DNA of 64,000 nucleotides from Paracoccus isoporae. Its GTDB lineage: Bacteria > Pseudomonadota > Alphaproteobacteria > Rhodobacterales > Rhodobacteraceae. The position numbers were made by a program, and so were the translations under genes. Within the stretch, counting starts at the first letter, position 1; every line of letters starts with the position of its first letter. The notes beneath the pieces are model-generated. The model was not told the origin of the DNA and did not search any database. It saw only the letters and a list, made by a program, of their open reading frames with translations. Below, piece after piece: positions 8,499-16,912 of this stretch. The stretch spans positions 434,001 to 498,000 of the forward strand of contig NZ_FNAH01000001.1 of assembly GCF_900101865.1 (NCBI RefSeq). Direction: 5' to 3'.

Positions 8499-9349
8499 AC
8501 CTGCAACACCGAGGAGACCAGAAGCTGCGTATAGCCATGCTGGGGATCGTCGAGAACCTGGTCGGTCAGCCCGGTCTCGATGACGTGGCCATCTTTCATC
8601 ACCATCAGCCGGTCGGCCAGCAGCCGGACCACGGCCAGATCATGCGTCACCAGAACCGCCGACAGCCCCATGTCGCGGACCAGCCCGCGCAGCAGGTCCA
8701 GCAGACGGGCCTGCACGCTGACATCGAGCCCGCCCGTCGGCTCGTCCATGAAGGCCAGCTTCGGGCCGCTCACCAGGTTCCGCGCGATCTGCAGCCGCTG
8801 CTGCATCCCGCCGGAGAATTGCGACGGGCGGTCATCGATCCGGCCGCGGTCGATCTCGACCCGCTCCAGCCACTCGCCCGCGCTGCCCCGGATCCGCCCG
8901 TAATGCCGCGCGCCGGTGGCCATCAGCCGCTCGCCCACATTGCCGCCGGCGCTGACCCCCATGCGCAGCCCGTCACGCGGGTTCTGATGCACGAAGGCCC
9001 AGTCGGTGCGCGCCAGAAGGCGGCGATCGGGCTCGGACATGCGGACCGTGTCGACCGGGCCGGTGCGGGTGCGGAACACGACCTCGCCCTGATCGGGGCG
9101 CAACTGGCCCGACAGGCAGCCCAGCAAGGTAGATTTGCCCGATCCGCTTTCGCCGACGATGCCCATCACCTCGCCGGGCCAGAGATCGAAGGACACATCC
9201 GCGCAGCCGATCCGCGCGCCGTAGCGCTTTGTGATCTGGCGCACGCGCAGCAATGGCGCGTCGGGGCCAGGGTATTTGGATGAAGAAGAAATCGGCCCTT
9301 CTTCTTCACCGGAAATACCCGGTCCGGCCTCGGCAAGCATCGCCATCAT
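8495..9349 (-). CDS. phnK: PhnK, ABC-type ATPase subunit of the C-P lyase complex, with repeat-encoded N-terminal insert
   Basis: Predicted 284 residues, ABC ATPase: Walker A GESGSGKSTLLG, signature FSGGMQQRLQIARN, Walker B LAFMDEPTGGLD, switch His in VTHDLAVV. PhnK docks on the PhnGHIJ core. The ABC domain proper begins about residue 32 (PLLRVRQITKRYG). The preceding stretch, about residues 9-28, is encoded by a palindromic repeat (9270-9320) and is rich in Glu and Ser, unlike the family. The ATG at 9349 overlaps the phnJ stop (ATGA), so the insert is probably translated. No other ATG lies between residue 4 and the ABC domain; a TTG start near residue 33 is the alternative. Confidence 0.93.
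   Translation of the reverse strand: MMAMLAEAGPGISGEEEGPISSSSKYPGPDAPLLRVRQITKRYGARIGCADVSFDLWPGEVMGIVGESGSGKSTLLGCLSGQLRPDQGEVVFRTRTGPVDTVRMSEPDRRLLARTDWAFVHQNPRDGLRMGVSAGGNVGERLMATGARHYGRIRGSAGEWLERVEIDRGRIDDRPSQFSGGMQQRLQIARNLVSGPKLAFMDEPTGGLDVSVQARLLDLLRGLVRDMGLSAVLVTHDLAVVRLLADRLMVMKDGHVIETGLTDQVLDDPQHGYTQLLVSSVLQV
9270..9320. repeat. REP-like palindromic repeat inside the 5' coding region of phnK
   Basis: The left arm, 9270-9290 (GGGTATTTGGATGAAGAAGAA), and the right arm, 9299-9320, are near-perfect reverse complements separated by eight bases. The arms share GGGTATTT at the outer ends and TGAAGAAGAA at the inner ends. A related single arm occurs at 55274-55296 between gcvP and gcvH. 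Similar GGTATTT...GAAGAAGA units are, to my knowledge, common intergenic repeats in Rhodobacteraceae; here the element is within a gene, in frame. Confidence 0.75.
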
Positions 9350-10185
9350 TCACCTCGCTCCGCGCGCGCGGCGCAGTAATCCGTGTCCGAGCACACGAAC
9401 ATCCGCCCGCCCGCATCATCGGTAATGACCTCGTCGAGATAGCTGTCCGAGGCGCCGCAGATGGCGCAGTCATGGCTGGCCTTGCTGGCGCGGAACGGAT
9501 GGTCGTCGAAATCGAGGCTGACCACGCGCGTGTAGGGCGGCACGGCATAGATGCGTTGTTCCCGACCGGCGCCGAAAAGCTGGATCGCGGGACAGTCATT
9601 CATCTTCGGATTGTCGAATTTCGGGATGGGCGACGGATCCATCACGTAGCGACAAGCGACCTCCACCGGATAGGCATAGCTGGTGGCGATCTCGCCGTGC
9701 CGCGCGATATCCTCGTACAGCCGCACCTGCATCAGCCCGTAATCGGCAAGCGCATGGATGCGGCGCGTCTCCGTCTCACGCGGTTCCAGAAAGCGCATCG
9801 GCTCGGGGATCGGCACCTGGTAGACGAGGATCTGCTCCTCGGTCAGAGGGGTTTCGGGGATGCGGTGACGGGTCTGGATCAGCGTCGCCTCGGCCGTGCG
9901 CTCGGTAGTGGCGACGCCGGCCGTGCGCTGGAAAAACTTGCGGATGCTGACCGCGTTGGTGGTGTCATCCGCGCCCTGGTCGATCACCTTGAGCCGATCC
10001 GTGGGCAGCAGCGTCGCGGCTGTCACCTGGACACCGCCCGTCCCCCACCCGTAGGGCATGGGCATCTCGCGGCTGGCGAACGGCACCTGGTAGCCCGGCA
10101 CCGCGATCGCCTTGAGGATGGCGCGGCGGATCATCCGCTTGGTGTCCTCGTCCAGATAGGCGAAATTATAGGCCTGATCGGTCAC
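9346..10185 (-). CDS. phnJ: PhnJ, radical SAM alpha-D-ribose 1-methylphosphonate 5-phosphate C-P lyase
   Basis: Predicted 279 residues. PhnJ cleaves the carbon-phosphorus bond to give alkane and a ribose cyclic phosphate. The C-terminal cysteine cluster is complete: CAICG, then FVCSDTDYC (positions equivalent to Cys241, 244, 266 and 272 of E. coli PhnJ), which carries the iron-sulfur site and catalytic Cys. The start is taken as GTG at 10185 (VTDQAYNFAYLDE). It fits family N-termini and overlaps the stop of the HAD gene (GTGA, 10182-10185); the frame is open further upstream to 10275. Confidence 0.96.
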   Translation of the reverse strand: MTDQAYNFAYLDEDTKRMIRRAILKAIAVPGYQVPFASREMPMPYGWGTGGVQVTAATLLPTDRLKVIDQGADDTTNAVSIRKFFQRTAGVATTERTAEATLIQTRHRIPETPLTEEQILVYQVPIPEPMRFLEPRETETRRIHALADYGLMQVRLYEDIARHGEIATSYAYPVEVACRYVMDPSPIPKFDNPKMNDCPAIQLFGAGREQRIYAVPPYTRVVSLDFDDHPFRASKASHDCAICGASDSYLDEVITDDAGGRMFVCSDTDYCAARAERGE

Positions 10186-10778
10186 AGAAGCCCCCTGCGT
10201 TGCAACGCCGCTTCCAGCGCGTCCGGTGCGGTAAAGATCTCGGCCTGCATTCCGACGCGCATGGCGGCGGCGCAATTCTCTTCCTTGTCGTCGATGAACA
10301 GGCAGTCCTGCGGCGCCAGCCCCGTATGCTGGCAGAAGAACTCGAAGATCGCCGGGTCGGGTTTGACCATGCCCAGCTCACCCGAGACGATCACCGTGCC
10401 GAAGGCCGTGCCAAGCCGTGGGTGGACGGCTGCGCCTTCGGGCCAGGTTTCCGCCGACCAGTTGGTGATGGCGTGGATCTCCAGCCCGGCGCCCGCAAGC
10501 CGGTCGAGCAGCGCCCAGCTTCCGTCGATGGTCTCGGCTATCGTCCGGCCGAACCGCGCGGGATAGGCCGCGAGCAGGGCGTGGTCGCCCGCGTCATCGA
10601 GTTCCTGCGCGAGATCGGCGAAGGAGCTGCCGGCATCGGCGCGCAGATTGCGTGCATCGAAGTCGATTCGGCGCAGGAATGCCTCGGCCTGCTGCCGACC
10701 GCCCAGATCATCCTCAAAGGCCGCCACCGGATCCCATCTAACCAGCACATTGCCGATATCGAACACCACCGCCTTCAT
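10182..10778 (-). CDS. HAD-superfamily hydrolase embedded in the phn operon
   Basis: Predicted 198 residues, HAD subfamily IA. Motif I is VVFDIGNVLVRWD (nucleophile Asp in FDIGN), motif II HAITNWS, motif III Lys in GMVKPDPAIF, and motif IV FIDDKEEN. The second motif-I acidic residue is replaced (FDIGN rather than DxD), as in the YihX/epoxide-hydrolase-like branch; this branch contains sugar-phosphate phosphatases. Its ATG overlaps the phnI stop (10775-10778) and its stop overlaps the phnJ start, so it is made with the core lyase subunits. A phosphatase for a ribose phosphate intermediate or by-product is plausible but unproven. The frame is open upstream to 11105, but that part is a shadow of phnI. 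Confidence 0.88.
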   Translation of the reverse strand: MKAVVFDIGNVLVRWDPVAAFEDDLGGRQQAEAFLRRIDFDARNLRADAGSSFADLAQELDDAGDHALLAAYPARFGRTIAETIDGSWALLDRLAGAGLEIHAITNWSAETWPEGAAVHPRLGTAFGTVIVSGELGMVKPDPAIFEFFCQHTGLAPQDCLFIDDKEENCAAAMRVGMQAEIFTAPDALEAALQRRGLL

Positions 10779-11899
10779 TCCGCACCCTCCTGCGCGGGGT
10801 CTTCCACGCTGGCGCGCAGGCGGCGGACCAGCTCCAACTCGGCCTGAAAATCGACATAATGGGGCAGCTTGATATGCTCCAGAAATCCCGTGGCCTGGAT
10901 GTTGTCGCAATGGGACAGGACGAATTCCTGGTCCTGCGCCGGCGCGCCCTGATCGTCCTCGCCCAGCTCCGCCCAGCGAAGGGCCCGATCGACAAGCGCC
11001 ATGGAGATCGCCTTGCGCTCGGTCTGACCGAAGGTCAGCCCGTAGCCGCGAGTGAATTGCGCGGGCTCGGTCCGGCTGCCCTTGAACTGGTTCACCGTCT
11101 CGCATTCGGTCAGCTCGACCTCGCCGATCTCGATGGCGAAGCCCAGCTCGGGAATGTCCATCTCGACCGCGACCGTGCCGATGCGCAATTCGCCCACAAA
11201 GGCGTGGTTGCGGGCATAGCCGCGCTGCGTGGAATAGGCGAGACCCAGCAGGAATCCTTCGTCACCTCGGGCGAGCGCCTGCAGGCGCAGCGGGCGCTCG
11301 GCGGGCAGTTCCATCGGCTCGCGCGTCAGGTCGCCCGGCACGGCCTCATCCGGCGCCGCGGCCTCGATCAGATCGTCCCGGTTCAGAAAGTCGAGGATAT
11401 GCGGCAGCGCGGGCTTCGCCGGGGCGTCCACGCAGGGCATCGCGCCGGGGTCGGGCGGTGTGCCATCCGTGTCATCACGGTCCAGCTCGCCATCCGCCAT
11501 CAGGCGGAAGTCCAACAGCCTGTGGGTGTAGTCGAAAGTCGGCCCGAGGATCTGTCCGCCCGGCGCGTCCTTGAAGGTGGCGCTGACACGACGCTTGACC
11601 CGCATCGCCTCGGTCTCGACGGGCAACGCGGCACCAAAGCGCGGCAGGGTCGTGCGGTAGGCGCGGATCAGGAAGATCGCCTCGATCAGATCGCCGCGCG
11701 CCTGCTTGATCGCCAGCGCGGCGAGATCGGGGTCATAGAGCGAGCCCTCGGCCATGACGCGTGCCACGCCGATGGCAAGCTGGTCGCGGATCTGATCCGT
11801 GTCCAGCACCGCCTGCGCTGCCGGCCCGCGCCGGGCGCGGTCCAGCCAGTCATGCGCGGCGTCGATGGCGCGTTCGCCCCCCTTCACGGCGACATACAT
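10775..11899 (-). CDS. phnI: PhnI, C-P lyase core subunit (nucleosidase component)
   Basis: Predicted 374 residues from ATG at 11899 (MYVAVKGGERAI, the standard PhnI N-terminus). PhnI with G, H and L displaces adenine from ATP by phosphonate to form ribose 1-phosphonate 5-triphosphate. Family blocks are visible: IKQARGDLIEAIFLIRAYRT, ATFKDAPGGQILGPTFDYT, and the C-terminal NQFKGSRTEPAQFTRGYGL. The start shares a base with the phnH stop (TGATG, 11897-11901) and the stop overlaps the HAD start. Confidence 0.96.
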   Translation of the reverse strand: MYVAVKGGERAIDAAHDWLDRARRGPAAQAVLDTDQIRDQLAIGVARVMAEGSLYDPDLAALAIKQARGDLIEAIFLIRAYRTTLPRFGAALPVETEAMRVKRRVSATFKDAPGGQILGPTFDYTHRLLDFRLMADGELDRDDTDGTPPDPGAMPCVDAPAKPALPHILDFLNRDDLIEAAAPDEAVPGDLTREPMELPAERPLRLQALARGDEGFLLGLAYSTQRGYARNHAFVGELRIGTVAVEMDIPELGFAIEIGEVELTECETVNQFKGSRTEPAQFTRGYGLTFGQTERKAISMALVDRALRWAELGEDDQGAPAQDQEFVLSHCDNIQATGFLEHIKLPHYVDFQAELELVRRLRASVEDPAQEGAE

Positions 11900-12459
11900 C
11901 AGGCAATCTCCGTTGATCGGGGAAGCGCCGCCAGACGGTCGCCACCGCAGAAGATGGCGTCCCAGCCAAGCGGGAACCGCGCGTGGTTCCGGTGGAATGC
12001 CTCGCGCTCGGGCAGGGCCAGCTCGGCCGTGTCGCGGATGCCGGGCCCGCACAGTTTCACCGGCTCGGCATCGAAATCATGGCCGTCCACCAGCAACGTA
12101 GCCGCGCGGTCAGGATATTCCGGCGTGCCGATGGCAAAGCGGTCGAGCGGGGCGAGCGCGGCCCAACTTCCCAGGGCGAAACTGGCCTCCTCGGCCGCAA
12201 CCAGCGGCGCGCCGAGATGAAAGGCAATCCAGTCGCGCAGCGGAACATGGTCATGCGAGGATGCCAGATGCAGCTTCGTGGTGCGGTCGGCCAGCGTGAG
12301 CAGAACGGTGGCGGCCGCCGCCGAGATCGGCGCGGGGCCGCGCCCCAACCCGTCCAGCGTCACGATCCGGCCCGGCCGGGCCATGGCATCAAGGATAGCG
12401 CGAAACGCATTGGCCGATTGCGCGGGGGGATCGGTGAAACCGCCGGACAGATCGTTCAT
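11899..12459 (-). CDS. phnH: PhnH, C-P lyase core subunit
   Basis: Predicted 186 residues. PhnH is a structural and catalytic part of the PhnGHIJ core, with a PLP-transferase-like fold that lacks PLP. Family blocks include FRAILDAMARPGRIVTL near the N-terminus, a central FHLGAPLV and PEYPDRAATLLV, and the C-terminal REAFHRNHARFPLGWD. The start overlaps the phnG stop by four bases (12456-12459). Confidence 0.95.
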   Translation of the reverse strand: MNDLSGGFTDPPAQSANAFRAILDAMARPGRIVTLDGLGRGPAPISAAAATVLLTLADRTTKLHLASSHDHVPLRDWIAFHLGAPLVAAEEASFALGSWAALAPLDRFAIGTPEYPDRAATLLVDGHDFDAEPVKLCGPGIRDTAELALPEREAFHRNHARFPLGWDAIFCGGDRLAALPRSTEIA

Positions 12460-12899
12460 TCATCCTCTCCCCGGACCAGTGTGAAGAACTCGACCCGCGT
12501 CTTTGCCGCGTCGCGGGCCGTCTCGGCGCGGCGGGCGGCCTCTTCGGCGCGAAGCGGGGCGAGGATGCGCTGTTCGACGCCGGCAGGGTCGTCCTGCCCC
12601 ATGGCATCGATCAGCGCCGCGCGCAGCGCATGGGTCCGGTCCCGGCCCTGGACATAGCCATGTCCGACCGCGCCGCTGTCCAGTCGGATCGATGCGCGGG
12701 TCACCGTCATCTCGCCCAGGTTGAATGCGGCACCGGTGCCGCCGGCACGCCCGCGCAGCATCACCGTCCCGATTTCCGGCGCGCGCAGCAGCTCATGCGC
12801 CGGAAGCGCGTCCAGCAATTCGGCCAACCGCGCCGCGGGCGCGCGGGCCAGAAGACCCAGCGCCGCCCGGCGAAATTCCTGTGCGTTTTCAGATGACAT
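12456..12899 (-). CDS. phnG: PhnG, C-P lyase core subunit
   Basis: Predicted 147 residues, the usual size. It is part of the hexa- or octameric PhnGHIJ core. Family blocks seen are PEIGTVMLRGRAGGTGAAFN, LGEMTVTRASIRLDSG and GYVQGRDRTHALRAALIDA. It is the first gene of the catalytic operon and is divergent from phnF across 89 bp that carries a candidate operator. Confidence 0.94.
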   Translation of the reverse strand: MSSENAQEFRRAALGLLARAPAARLAELLDALPAHELLRAPEIGTVMLRGRAGGTGAAFNLGEMTVTRASIRLDSGAVGHGYVQGRDRTHALRAALIDAMGQDDPAGVEQRILAPLRAEEAARRAETARDAAKTRVEFFTLVRGEDE

Positions 12900-12910
12900 G
12901 GGACTTAGCC

Positions 12911-12929
12911 TGTCCTATACAACTAGACA
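12911..12929. promoter_or_regulatory. Candidate PhnF operator between phnG and phnF
   Basis: The imperfect dyad TGTCCTATACAACTAGACA has TGTC...GACA ends and internal TATA/CTAG halves. It lies 12 bp upstream of the phnG start and 60 bp upstream of phnF. HutC-type GntR regulators, to which PhnF belongs, bind short GT/AC dyads of this type. The site would cover the phnG promoter. Identified by eye only. Confidence 0.4.
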
Positions 12930-12988
12930 TCTTCTAGCGCCGCAGGGCTGGTTTGGCAATCGGCGGAACCGTGAATATTTGGTGACAA

Positions 12989-13690
12989 ATGAGTCTATGG
13001 CAGAACATCGCAGACACGCTGCGCGCCGAAATCGCCCGCGGTCTCTGGCGGCCGGGGCATCGCCTTCCGCCCGAGGCCGCGCTTGCGGCGCGGTTCGGCG
13101 TCAACCGGCATACGCTGCGCCACGCCACCCGCGCCCTTGCGGATGAGGGGCTGCTCTATTCCCGTCGCGGCGCGGGCGTTTTCGTTGCGGCCCAGCCGGT
13201 CGAGTATCGGCTGGGCGAGCGGGTGCGGTTTCATCGCAATATCGAACTCGCCGGTCGGGTTCCGGGTCGCAGCATCGACAGCGTTGCCACCCGCGCCTGC
13301 GATGCGGCGGAGGCCAAGGCGCTCAACATCGCGCCGGGGGATCCGGTGCATGCGGTGGACGGGGTGGCCACGGTGGACCATCGTCCGGTGGCGCTGTTCC
13401 GCTCGGTCTTCAATGCGCGGTTGCTGCCTGACCTGCCAGGCGCCCTGGCCGGGCAAGGCTCGATCACCCGCGCCCTCGCCGCGTGCGGGATCGCCGATTT
13501 CATCCGCGCGCGCACCCTCATCAAGGCGGCGGTCGCGGATGAATCGCAGGCTGTCCGTCTGCAGATCGAGCCGGGCGGTCCACTGATCCGCAGCGAGTCG
13601 ATCGATGTCAGCGACGGACGGCCAATCGAGCGTGGCATTGTGTGGTGGGCGAGCGAGCGCGTCACCCTTGCCCTGGATCACGGGGACTGA
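12989..13690 (+). CDS. phnF: PhnF, GntR/HutC-family regulator of phosphonate genes
   Basis: Predicted 233 residues. The N-terminal winged helix (about residues 5-70) has WRPGHRLPPEAALAARFGVN and RHATRALADEGLLYSRRGAG. The UTRA ligand-binding domain follows (about 90-230), with LGERVRFHRNIELAGR and IERGIVWWASERVTL, typical of PhnF. It sits between the transport and lyase operons, divergent from phnG and convergent with phnE2. Probable repressor of phnG onward; the ligand is unknown. GGTGAC lies just before the ATG. Confidence 0.92.
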   Translation: MSLWQNIADTLRAEIARGLWRPGHRLPPEAALAARFGVNRHTLRHATRALADEGLLYSRRGAGVFVAAQPVEYRLGERVRFHRNIELAGRVPGRSIDSVATRACDAAEAKALNIAPGDPVHAVDGVATVDHRPVALFRSVFNARLLPDLPGALAGQGSITRALAACGIADFIRARTLIKAAVADESQAVRLQIEPGGPLIRSESIDVSDGRPIERGIVWWASERVTLALDHGD

Positions 13691-13695
13691 ACCAC

Positions 13696-13718
13696 CCGCG
13701 GCCATGGACCGGCCGCGG
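13696..13718. terminator. Hairpin between convergent phnF and phnE2
   Basis: CCGCGGCC (13696-13703) and GGCCGCGG (13711-13718) form a perfect 8-bp stem with a 7-nt loop, in the 34-bp space between two convergent genes. There is no T-run, so it may act as an mRNA 3' end protector or as a weak bidirectional terminator. Confidence 0.45.
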
Positions 13719-13724
13719 CGGCGG

Positions 13725-15053
13725 TCAGGCCGCCGCGCCGCGGATCAGCCGCGCCCTGATGCGGCCGGACAGCCAGTCCATCGCAATGATCAGCAGCACG
13801 ATCAGCACGATGTAATAGGTCACATGCTCCCAGTCCTTCTGGGTCTGAATCGCCTGCACCAGCAACAGGCCGATCCCGCCGCCGGTGATCGCACCAATGA
13901 TCGTGGCGCTTCGGGTGTTGGACTCGAAGTAATAGAGGAGTTGCGACAGGATCACCGGCGCAACCTGCGGGATCACCCCCCAGCGAATGCGCGGCGCCGC
14001 GCCCGCGCCGGTCGAGCGCAGCCCCTCCACCGGTTTCTCGTCGATATTTTCCAGCGCCTCCGAGAACAGCTTGCCGAATGTCCCTGTCTCGGTCAGCAGA
14101 ATGGCGAGCGTTCCGGTCAGCGGGCCGGGCCCGTAGGCGCGCGACAGCACGATGGTCCAGATCAGCGCATCCACGCCGCGCAGGAAATCGAAGCCGCGAC
14201 GGAAAACCTGGCGCACAATGCGGGCGGGCGTGAAGTTCGAAGCGGCCATGAAGGCGATCGGCAGGGAGATCAGCCCGGCGCCGAACGTGCCCAGAAACGC
14301 CATCAGCAGCGTCTCGAAAATCGCCCAGGCCACATCGCCGTGGTGCCAGACGCTGTTAAACCAGAAATCGCGCCCCATCGCGGCCAGGTTGCTGCGCGCC
14401 GGGTCCAGCCGCTCGCCGCTGACCGCAAGCGCCAGAAGCTGACCGGCCGTCTTGCCGTGGAACGGGCTGTCCAGGTCGAAGAAGAACAGCTCCCACCCTG
14501 CCGAACGGCGGAAGACCTCGGTGCGCGACCGGGTGACGGTCAGCCGCCCGCCCTCCGGCAGATTGGCCATGAAGCGCTTGTCGGACAGGCTGATCCAGCC
14601 CGGCGGATCGGTGATGTCTGTGCGGATGCCATCAGCCTCGGGCATGACCTCGATCAGCTCGCCTTTGGCGGAGAGCGTGACACGCCCATCCGCGGCGATG
14701 GTCACGGACGCCTCTCCTGGCAGCGCGATCTCGGCCCCGCCATCGGGCAGGCTCCGCACCCAGCCGGGCTCTTCGCCGGCGGGATAGGTGGCATTTCGCA
14801 TTCCCTCGATCGCGGTCACGATCTCGCCGTCGCCGCGCCGGTTTTAGCGGGTGACATGGGTCTTGTAGGACCAGAAATCCTGAAGCAGCAGCGCGCCGTT
14901 ATCCCATCTTGCGCGGGCGGCCAGCCCGGCCAGGTCGAACGCGATCGCCACGTAGATGAGATAGGCCAGAACCGCCGCCGGCACCGCCAGCGAGAAGGCC
15001 CGTTTGCGGCTGAACCCGGCATGGACCGCCTGGTTGATCTCTGCCATCGCCAT
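13725..15053 (-). pseudogene. phnE: phnE2, phosphonate ABC transporter permease interrupted by an in-frame TAA
   Basis: The reading frame runs from ATG at 15053 (sharing a base with the phnE1 stop, TGATG) to the stop at 13725, 443 codons, but codon 70 is TAA (14844-14846). Both sides stay in the same frame. The N-terminal 69 residues hold the first membrane segment (about 19-37) and end FWSYKTHVTR; the sequence then continues NRRGDGEIVTAIEG without loss. The C-terminal part has a periplasmic insert and the permease core with EALENIDEKPVEGLRSTGA. A GTG at 14819 could restart a 364-residue product lacking the first membrane segment. A single-base change from a sense codon, a sequencing error or readthrough would each explain it. 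Confidence 0.85.
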
Positions 15054-15910
15054 CAGATCCGGCCTCCGGCATTGCCCCGCACCAGCCGTTCCCGCGCCAT
15101 GCTGGACAGCTGGTCAAAGGTGACGATGGTCAGGAACAGCAGGATGAAGATGGCGGCGGCCGCGTCGTAGCGGCCCTGCCCCCAGCTAATCGCGTTGCGC
15201 AGCGCATAGCCGATGCCACCTGCGCCGACGAAGCCCAGGATGGCACTGGCGCGGATATTGATCTCGAAGCGCAGCATGGCATAGCTGATCCAGTTCGGAC
15301 CGACCTGCTGCAGCACGCCGAACCACATCCGCTGGATCCAGTTCGCACCGACGGATTCAAGCCCCTCGACCGGTTTCGGGCTGGCGTTCTCCGCGACTTC
15401 CGAGAACAGCTTTCCCAAGGCGCCGATGGCGTGAAACGCAATCGCAAGCGTTGCCGGCACCGGTCCGCCGCCCAGCACGAAGATGAAAACGAGCGCAATC
15501 ACCAGCTCCGGGATCGCGCGGGCAATGTCGAGCATCCGCCGAAACAGCGGCACCAGACGCGGCCAGGGCGCCAGGCCCGGCGTCGCCAGCAGCGCCATGA
15601 ACCCGCCGCCGATCACCCCGATCAGCGTCGCCACCGCGGCAATGTTCAGCGTCTCGATCAGCGCGGGCAGGTAGCTGAGCATATGGCCGGGCAGCGCCCC
15701 GGCCTTTTCGATTGCTTCGCCGATCAGTTCGGACGGAAAGGCGAAGATCTGCGGCAGCCCGTCCCAGAATCCGCCCGCGTTGCGGTCATTCGCCAGCCGC
15801 AAACCGGAGATCATCAGGGCCGCGAAGATGCCCCAGAGCAGAAAGGAATACAGCCGCTTTCGCCCGGCAATACCCCGGTAGTCGGCAGAGATCTGGGCAA
15901 TATCGGTCAT
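15053..15910 (-). CDS. phnE: PhnE1, phosphonate ABC transporter inner-membrane permease
   Basis: Predicted 285 residues. About six membrane segments are visible, the first near residues 22-38. The permease-ATPase contact loop reads KLFSEVAENASPKPVEGLESVGA, typical of PhnE. It pairs with phnE2 to form the transmembrane channel of PhnCDE. The start is taken at 15910 (MTDIAQ); an ATG at 15952 is in frame but adds 14 residues of unlikely character. It follows phnD by 68 bases. Confidence 0.94.
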   Translation of the reverse strand: MTDIAQISADYRGIAGRKRLYSFLLWGIFAALMISGLRLANDRNAGGFWDGLPQIFAFPSELIGEAIEKAGALPGHMLSYLPALIETLNIAAVATLIGVIGGGFMALLATPGLAPWPRLVPLFRRMLDIARAIPELVIALVFIFVLGGGPVPATLAIAFHAIGALGKLFSEVAENASPKPVEGLESVGANWIQRMWFGVLQQVGPNWISYAMLRFEINIRASAILGFVGAGGIGYALRNAISWGQGRYDAAAAIFILLFLTIVTFDQLSSMARERLVRGNAGGRI

Positions 15911-15978
15911 CAAGGGCACCGCGAAAATGAAAAGGCGCGGTGCATGGCCCAAGCCAGCACCGCGCCAGTCGGTCTGGA

Positions 15979-16887
15979 TCAGCTTCCGGCGGCTTCCTGC
16001 GCCTTGCGGACCTCGATGATGGTCTCGTAGGCGTCATGGCCAACCGGCGCGAAGCCCGCGGTTTCACCGGCCGCGACGCCGTAGGCGCATTCCTGGTCCT
16101 TTTCGAGCAGTCCCGCGACCAGGGCGGTCATCTTGTCTTTCACGTCCTGCGGCAGCGCCTTGCGCAGCACGACCGGCCCTTCCGGGATCGGCTTGGAGCG
16201 CCAGATCTCGACCAGGTCGTTCATGTCGACGATGCCGGAGTCCACCGCCTTGCGCAGCGCGCCGGAATTATAGCCGTCTTCCCAGTCGCCCTGACCGTCG
16301 GCCCAGGTCACGCCGCCGTCGATGTCGCCGTTATTCACCGCGACGATGGTCTGTTCATGACCGCCGGTGAATTTCACGTCGCTGAAATACTGGCCCGGCT
16401 CGACCGAGAAACCGGCCTTCGGCATTTCGACGGCCGGGATCAGGTAGCCGGAGGTGGAGTTCGGATCACCGAAACCCAGCACCTTGCCTTCCATGTCCTC
16501 CATCGAGGTGATGCCGCTGTCGGCGCGGGCGAAGCCGATCGAGAAATAGGTCGAGCTGCCGTCGAGATTGGTCTTGACCAGCACCGGCTCCACCGCCTCG
16601 GGGTCGGTCAGATAGGCCTTGGCATAGCCCGACGCGCCCAGCCACGCCATGTCCAGCGTGCCGCCCAGGAGGCCCTGGATCACGCCGTCATAATCGGCCG
16701 GGGTGAACAGCTTGACCGGCACACCCAGTTCTTCCTCGGCATAGGCACGCATGCACTCATTGCTGGTCATGCGGTCCTGGGCGTTCTCGCCGCCCAGAAC
16801 GCCGATATTGAACTCGGTGATCTCCTGCGCGGCGGCGGGGATGGCCATCACGGCACCCAGCAGAGAAGCAATAAGCGTCAGTTTCAT
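15979..16887 (-). CDS. phnD: PhnD, periplasmic phosphonate-binding protein
   Basis: Predicted 302 residues with a signal peptide ending PAAAQE (about residue 20). The family pattern GVLGGENAQDRM follows directly, then DMAWLGASGYAKAY, GDPNSTSGYLIP, the phosphonate-binding loop typical of PhnD, and GGVTWADGQGDW. It captures alkyl- or aminoalkylphosphonates for PhnC/PhnE. The start at 16887 is supported by GGAGA upstream and by the signal peptide; the frame is open to 17061, where it overlaps phnC. It lies 25 bases after the phnC stop. Confidence 0.95.
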   Translation of the reverse strand: MKLTLIASLLGAVMAIPAAAQEITEFNIGVLGGENAQDRMTSNECMRAYAEEELGVPVKLFTPADYDGVIQGLLGGTLDMAWLGASGYAKAYLTDPEAVEPVLVKTNLDGSSTYFSIGFARADSGITSMEDMEGKVLGFGDPNSTSGYLIPAVEMPKAGFSVEPGQYFSDVKFTGGHEQTIVAVNNGDIDGGVTWADGQGDWEDGYNSGALRKAVDSGIVDMNDLVEIWRSKPIPEGPVVLRKALPQDVKDKMTALVAGLLEKDQECAYGVAAGETAGFAPVGHDAYETIIEVRKAQEAAGS

Positions 16888-16912
16888 GGTCGTCTCCAGT
16901 GATGAAGGAATG

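Noticed and set aside
10779..11105. N-terminal extension of the HAD protein into phnI
   Set aside because: It is read in a different frame over conserved phnI sequence; the ATG at 10778 overlaps the phnI stop and gives a canonical HAD N-terminus.
13605..15170. 521-codon open frame on the plus strand opposite phnE2, considered because phnE2 is interrupted
   Set aside because: It is low-complexity Arg/Gln/His-rich and overlaps the phnF end; the phnE2 reading on the minus strand has clear family motifs on both sides of the stop.
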